A stretch of DNA of 8,760 nucleotides from Candidatus Adiutrix sp. (GTDB taxonomy: Bacteria; Desulfobacterota; Desulfarculia; Adiutricales; Adiutricaceae): assembly GCA_031285975.1 (NCBI GenBank), contig JAITVE010000224.1:1-8760 (forward strand), given 5' to 3'. A program made the translations under genes and the position numbers. The notes below the pieces were generated by a model. The model was not told where the DNA came from, did no database searches, and worked only from the letters and a program-made list of their open reading frames with translations. Shown here in pieces: positions 5,493-8,760 of this stretch. The number at the start of each line of letters is the position of its first letter. Within the stretch, counting starts at the first letter, position 1.

Positions 5493-5804
5493 CAAGACCC
5501 GGAGCGAGCTTAGAAGTTCCCTTTAGGGTGGCCGGTGGGGTTATGCGGCAGCGGGCTCCGAAAGGGCTCTGCGGGCCGCGTGAAAGCCGTTCGGCCGAGA
5601 CGCAAAAAGTTATTGTGAAGTTCAAGGAGGAATTTGTCCGACACATCAATTTTCAGGCTGGGGCGTCAAGTGCCCCCAAGCTTTCATCTTACGACAGTTT
5701 TACCTGAGTTAAGCACAGCCGCGCCTTTTATGGGGCGGTAGGAATTAAACGGGCAAGGACGCCCATCCTGCGATTGCAGGAACCTCAAGAAGGAGGATTC
5801 AACT
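5493..5804 (+). promoter_or_regulatory. Long structured leader of the flagellin mRNA
   Basis: The roughly 310-nt leader contains a GAAA-capped hairpin (about 5548-5572, GCAG...CTGC outer stem), a small hairpin CCTGC-GATT-GCAGG (5767-5780) close to the start codon, and several GGA motifs: 5626-5631, 5757-5759, 5779-5781 and the pair at 5792-5797 that makes up the Shine-Dalgarno AGGAGG (8 nt before ATG). Clustered GGA motifs at a flagellin Shine-Dalgarno are what CsrA binds in FliW/CsrA-controlled leaders such as Bacillus hag; such control here is inferred. A possible 35-codon leader ORF lies at 5634-5741. I do not recognise a known riboswitch. Confidence 0.5.
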
Positions 5805-8435
5805 ATGTCAATGGTTATCAATCACAACATGATGGCGATGAACGCCGCCAGGAACCTCAGCCAAACCTACGGCAAGCTCTCCACCAGCGTGCAGCGGCTC
5901 TCTTCGGGCCTGCGCATCAACACCGCCGCCGACGACGCGGCGGGCCTGGCCATCCGCGAAATGATGCGGGCCGATATCGCCACCACCCAGCAGGGCATCC
6001 GCAACGCGGCCGATGCCATCAGCATGATTCAGACCGCCGACGGCGGCCTGGCCGTCATCGATGAAAAACTGACCCGCATGAAAGAGCTGGCCGAACAGGC
6101 CGCCACCGGCACCTATACCACTATTCAGCGGGAAATCATCAACTCGGAATATCAGGCCATGGCCGCTGAAATCGACCGTATCGCCAATTCCACCAATTTT
6201 AACGGCATTAAGCTCCTCGACGGCTCGGTTTCGAACCAGCACGGCGGGCAGGGCATAAAAATCCACTTCGGCGTCTCCAACAACGAGGCCGAGGATTATT
6301 ACTTCATCAATATGGGCGACGCCCGGGCCACCAGCTCCACTGGTTTGCGGGTGGGCGGCGACGCCAAGAACGACATCTGGGGACAGGGCGCGGCGGGCGC
6401 GGGCCCCATGGCGGGCCCCGGCTGCTGCACGGCGGGCTTCTCCAGCCTCGACGGCAAAGCCGGCTTCATCAGCGGCGAAACCTTCAGCTTCGGCTATAAC
6501 TGGGACTGGCAGGAAGACGACGACACCAACCTGTTGACCGGCAAATACCTGGCGGGCCGCTACACCGTGGGCAGCGGCGACAGCCTGCAAAACCTCATCG
6601 ACAAAGTCAACCTCGGCAGCCTGGCCCGCGTGGGCATTGCCATTAACAGCGCCGCCCTGGCTGGCGGCGTGGCTGGCGGCAGCGGCGTGGTGGCCGTCTG
6701 CGTCGGCGACGAATCGTACTACTGGGGTAATGCCAGCGCGGCTGAAGGCTATGATAAGAAGGTTCATGATGTAAAAATCAACGCCGCGTCAGCTGAGGCC
6801 CTGCAAGTTGCCTACAATTCCGCCAAGGGCGGCAACCCCGCCGTCTATGCCAGCGGTTCCACCACCATGAAAGCCCTGGAAGACGCCGGGATTAAATTGG
6901 GCGGGAAACTGCAAAGCACCGATTACGTCTCTGCGGGTGTGGACACCGCCACAGTCAACAACCCCGCTTCCGCCGATGCCGCTGTTGATCTCGTTGTGTC
7001 CGCTTATAACAGTGCTCTCAATGCCAAAATGGATGCGGCTGGGCTTATTTCCGGTTCCGCCGTTAGCCTGACCGTCACCAGCGGTGCCGGTGCCGTGGTG
7101 TCCGCTGGTCTTGTCGATGATGTGCTCACCAATACGCTCATCTCGGCTTCTGCCGTCTCCGAAGGCGTATTGGAGGCGGACGGCTCATTTACGTCTGGTG
7201 CTTCATCGGGTTCTTTTACAGTGTCCGCTGGCATTTGGGCTGACAGCGCTGGTAACTGGACCACCTCTTCAGACGTTGCCAATGCGTTGGGCATGTCCAA
7301 AGTGACGGCGAAAGTGGATGTAACTGCGGATAATAGCGCCGCGACGGCAGTCATCACAGTCACAATCGGAGGCAAAGACTACAAGACGACTACTGGCACT
7401 CTCGCTGACGGGGATGCGTTGGCATCCGCCGTACAAAATGCGATAGCAAACGACATGGGCAAAGCCCAGGCAGCTAGGCCCGGTGAGCAAGTCCGGGTAA
7501 GCGGTACTGAAGCAGGTTTTACCAAGGGCGACCGTGATATGACCCCGGATTCCTTTAAGGCCGAAGAGGCAATTAAGCCGGTGGGCGGCGTTCTCGACAA
7601 GAGCAAACAAAAGATACAGGTTGACGACAACGTCATTGGCGGCTCGGGCAAGGGTTTCACGGCCTCGGCGCTGGCTGAAGCCATCAACGAAAACGCGGAC
7701 AGCGAGTTCTGGGCCATGACCGAAACCCGGGCAGACGGCACGAGCATGGTGTATGTCTTCGCCAAAGAGGGCGGCAAGGAACAGAATTCCATCCTGGCCT
7801 GCGAAGTCGGCGGGCGCGACGCCGTCTCCCGGAGCGCGCTCAACGCCATCTCCTTTGAGAACGTGGAAACCGGCGAGTTCCACAGCGCGGGCACCAACCT
7901 GAGCCTCGGCGGCCAGGACTGGGGCAGCCTCAGCCCGGTGCAGACCAAGAGCAACAAGGGCAACGAGGTCTGGAACCTCACCCTGAACGGCCGCGACGTG
8001 GGCCGCGACCGCGACCTGTGGATTGCCAACCCCGGCGAAATCACCACCCCCGGCCTGGATGACCCCATCATCAACGGCATGGATCGTGACGCCTTCGTGG
8101 AGATTCAAAACGCGGAGAACGGCAACTGGAAGGGCGCGGAAGTGCGCACCCAGTCCAGCGCCCAGGAGTCCCTGGACGCGCTCACCGACGCTATCGTCCG
8201 CAAGGACAAAGTCCGCGCCGACCTCGGCGCCATGCAAAACCGCCTGGAAAACACCATCACCAACCTGGAAATCCAGGCTGAAAACCTCCAGGCCTCTGAA
8301 AGCCGCATCTCGGATGTGGACGTGGCCAAGGAAATGACCGAGTTCACCAAAAACAACGTCATGGTTCAGGCCGCCGTGGGCATGTTGGCCCAGGCCAACT
8401 CCATGAGCCAGATGGCCCTGTCCCTCCTCGGCTAA
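5805..8435 (+). CDS. fliC: Flagellin with a large variable central domain
   Basis: The 876-aa protein is the filament subunit, exported unfolded by the flagellar type III system. N-terminal D0/D1 (about 1-150) opens MSMVINHNMMAMNAARNLSQ and has RLSSGLRINTAADDAAGLAI and NSTNFNGIKLLDG. C-terminal D1/D0 (about 785-876) has RADLGAMQNRLENTITNLEIQ blocks and ends SMSQMALSLLG. The TLR5-contact segment (LTRMKELAEQ, 89-98) keeps the R, E, L and Q known from Salmonella. The middle of roughly 620 residues is surface-exposed by family rule and makes this flagellin far longer than the 280-500 residues common in flagellins. It contains four cysteines (207, 208, 299, 666), rare in flagellins. From about residue 365 to 570 it is Ala/Ser/Val/Thr-rich and uses T-ending codons more than its flanks, suggesting a recombined segment. 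Expression is expected from the sigma-28 promoter at 5460. Confidence 0.95.
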   Translation: MSMVINHNMMAMNAARNLSQTYGKLSTSVQRLSSGLRINTAADDAAGLAIREMMRADIATTQQGIRNAADAISMIQTADGGLAVIDEKLTRMKELAEQAATGTYTTIQREIINSEYQAMAAEIDRIANSTNFNGIKLLDGSVSNQHGGQGIKIHFGVSNNEAEDYYFINMGDARATSSTGLRVGGDAKNDIWGQGAAGAGPMAGPGCCTAGFSSLDGKAGFISGETFSFGYNWDWQEDDDTNLLTGKYLAGRYTVGSGDSLQNLIDKVNLGSLARVGIAINSAALAGGVAGGSGVVAVCVGDESYYWGNASAAEGYDKKVHDVKINAASAEALQVAYNSAKGGNPAVYASGSTTMKALEDAGIKLGGKLQSTDYVSAGVDTATVNNPASADAAVDLVVSAYNSALNAKMDAAGLISGSAVSLTVTSGAGAVVSAGLVDDVLTNTLISASAVSEGVLEADGSFTSGASSGSFTVSAGIWADSAGNWTTSSDVANALGMSKVTAKVDVTADNSAATAVITVTIGGKDYKTTTGTLADGDALASAVQNAIANDMGKAQAARPGEQVRVSGTEAGFTKGDRDMTPDSFKAEEAIKPVGGVLDKSKQKIQVDDNVIGGSGKGFTASALAEAINENADSEFWAMTETRADGTSMVYVFAKEGGKEQNSILACEVGGRDAVSRSALNAISFENVETGEFHSAGTNLSLGGQDWGSLSPVQTKSNKGNEVWNLTLNGRDVGRDRDLWIANPGEITTPGLDDPIINGMDRDAFVEIQNAENGNWKGAEVRTQSSAQESLDALTDAIVRKDKVRADLGAMQNRLENTITNLEIQAENLQASESRISDVDVAKEMTEFTKNNVMVQAAVGMLAQANSMSQMALSLLG

Positions 8436-8480
8436 CCGCCACCGGGGGCCGCCCCCGGCCCCTCCACTTTCCACGCCAAC

Positions 8481-8512
8481 GAAAGGCCCCTGAACGGGGC
8501 CTTTCTCTTTTT
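8481..8512 (+). terminator. Rho-independent terminator of the flagellin gene
   Basis: A perfect 10-bp stem (GAAAGGCCCC / GGGGCCTTTC) with loop TGAAC is followed by TCTTTTT. A second GC hairpin without a T-run (CCGGGGG-CCG-CCCCCGG, 8442-8458) sits between it and the stop codon. Confidence 0.93.
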
Positions 8513-8570
8513 CAAGAAACCATTGACAGTCAACGCTTCTGTGACAGTACTCACCAACATATCCCTCGAC

Positions 8571-8604
8571 CGTCATACCGGCGAAGGCCGGAATCCATTT
8601 CCAG
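8571..8604 (-). repeat. REP-like extragenic palindrome, right copy A
   Basis: This 34-nt unit begins CGTCATACCGGCGAAGG and ends CCATTTCCAG. It differs from the copy at 8641-8674 at two positions, one of which breaks a pair in the 8-bp stem. It is inverted relative to the copy at 115-148. The two right-hand copies are 70 bp apart start to start and both continue with GGAGAG. Confidence 0.82.
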
Positions 8605-8640
8605 GAGAGCGGCTTGTCGGCAACTCTCCATGCCCCCCCT

Positions 8641-8674
8641 CGTCATTCCGGCGGAGGCCGGAATCCATTTCCAG
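8641..8674 (-). repeat. REP-like extragenic palindrome, right copy B
   Basis: This copy is the exact reverse complement of 115-148, with the intact ATTCCGGC / GCCGGAAT stem. The remaining sequence to the end of the window shows no convincing gene. Confidence 0.85.
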
Positions 8675-8760
8675 GAGAGATGGTTAGAAAACGCCCAGGC
8701 CGCTTCTGCGGGATGGGGGAAGAGGGCGGCAGCGGGTCGGTCGGCGAACCGATAGGGCAC

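Noticed and set aside
5530..5625. A cyclic-di-GMP (GEMM) riboswitch in the flagellin leader, suggested by a GAAA tetraloop and GACGCAAAA
   Set aside because: The order and spacing of the conserved GEMM blocks are not met, so the resemblance is limited to short common strings.
8551..8760. A 69-codon minus-strand frame at the right end
   Set aside because: It consists largely of two translated REP copies and has no independent support.

Overview
The window looks like a piece of a GC-rich deltaproteobacterial chromosome, most likely a member of the Desulfovibrionaceae. The flagellin ends (opening MSMVINHNMM, then ADDAAGLAIREMMRAD and a HGGQGIKIHFG block after D1) are of the type I associate with Desulfovibrio flagellins. 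This is judged from recall, not from a search.

Layout, left to right. Positions 1-323 carry no convincing gene: there is a REP-like palindrome at 115-148 and a strong terminator at 258-292. The terminator serves a bactofilin gene (324-989, minus) that has its own promoter at 1012-1039. Next on the minus strand come a small MOSC-domain protein (1167-1613) and an asparagine-synthase-like amide ligase (1651-3306, TTG start) whose amidotransferase half is short and has no N-terminal cysteine nucleophile. Further right are two overlapping class I SAM methyltransferase genes (3633-4604 and 4601-5263, minus), driven by a near-consensus sigma-70 promoter at 5305-5333. Positions 5334-5804 hold a sigma-28 promoter and a roughly 310-nt structured leader for a large flagellin (5805-8435, plus, 876 aa). 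The flagellin ends in a strong terminator (8481-8512), followed by two more REP-like palindromes in the opposite orientation to the left one.

The most interesting item lies in the 326-nt gap between the amide-ligase and methyltransferase genes (3307-3632). It holds what reads as a complete, compact type I toxin-antitoxin locus. On the plus strand there is a promoter, a Shine-Dalgarno sequence inside a GGAA-capped hairpin, a 29-codon ORF (3391-3480) for a single-span hydrophobic peptide ending WLNRR that aligns without gaps to the Ldr/Fst toxin type, and a terminator at 3561-3593. On the minus strand a TTGAAA-N17-TATAGT promoter fires from inside that terminator, making a roughly 100-nt RNA antisense to the toxin 3' UTR and ending at a 12-bp hairpin just past the toxin stop codon. 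The predicted first 15 nt or so of the toxin mRNA are complementary to its own 3' UTR, inside the region the antisense RNA covers. This recalls the 5'-3' long-range interactions of hok and aapA1 mRNAs.

The ligase and methyltransferases sit beside a flagellin, so they may modify a surface or flagellar glycan. That is inference from neighbourhood only.
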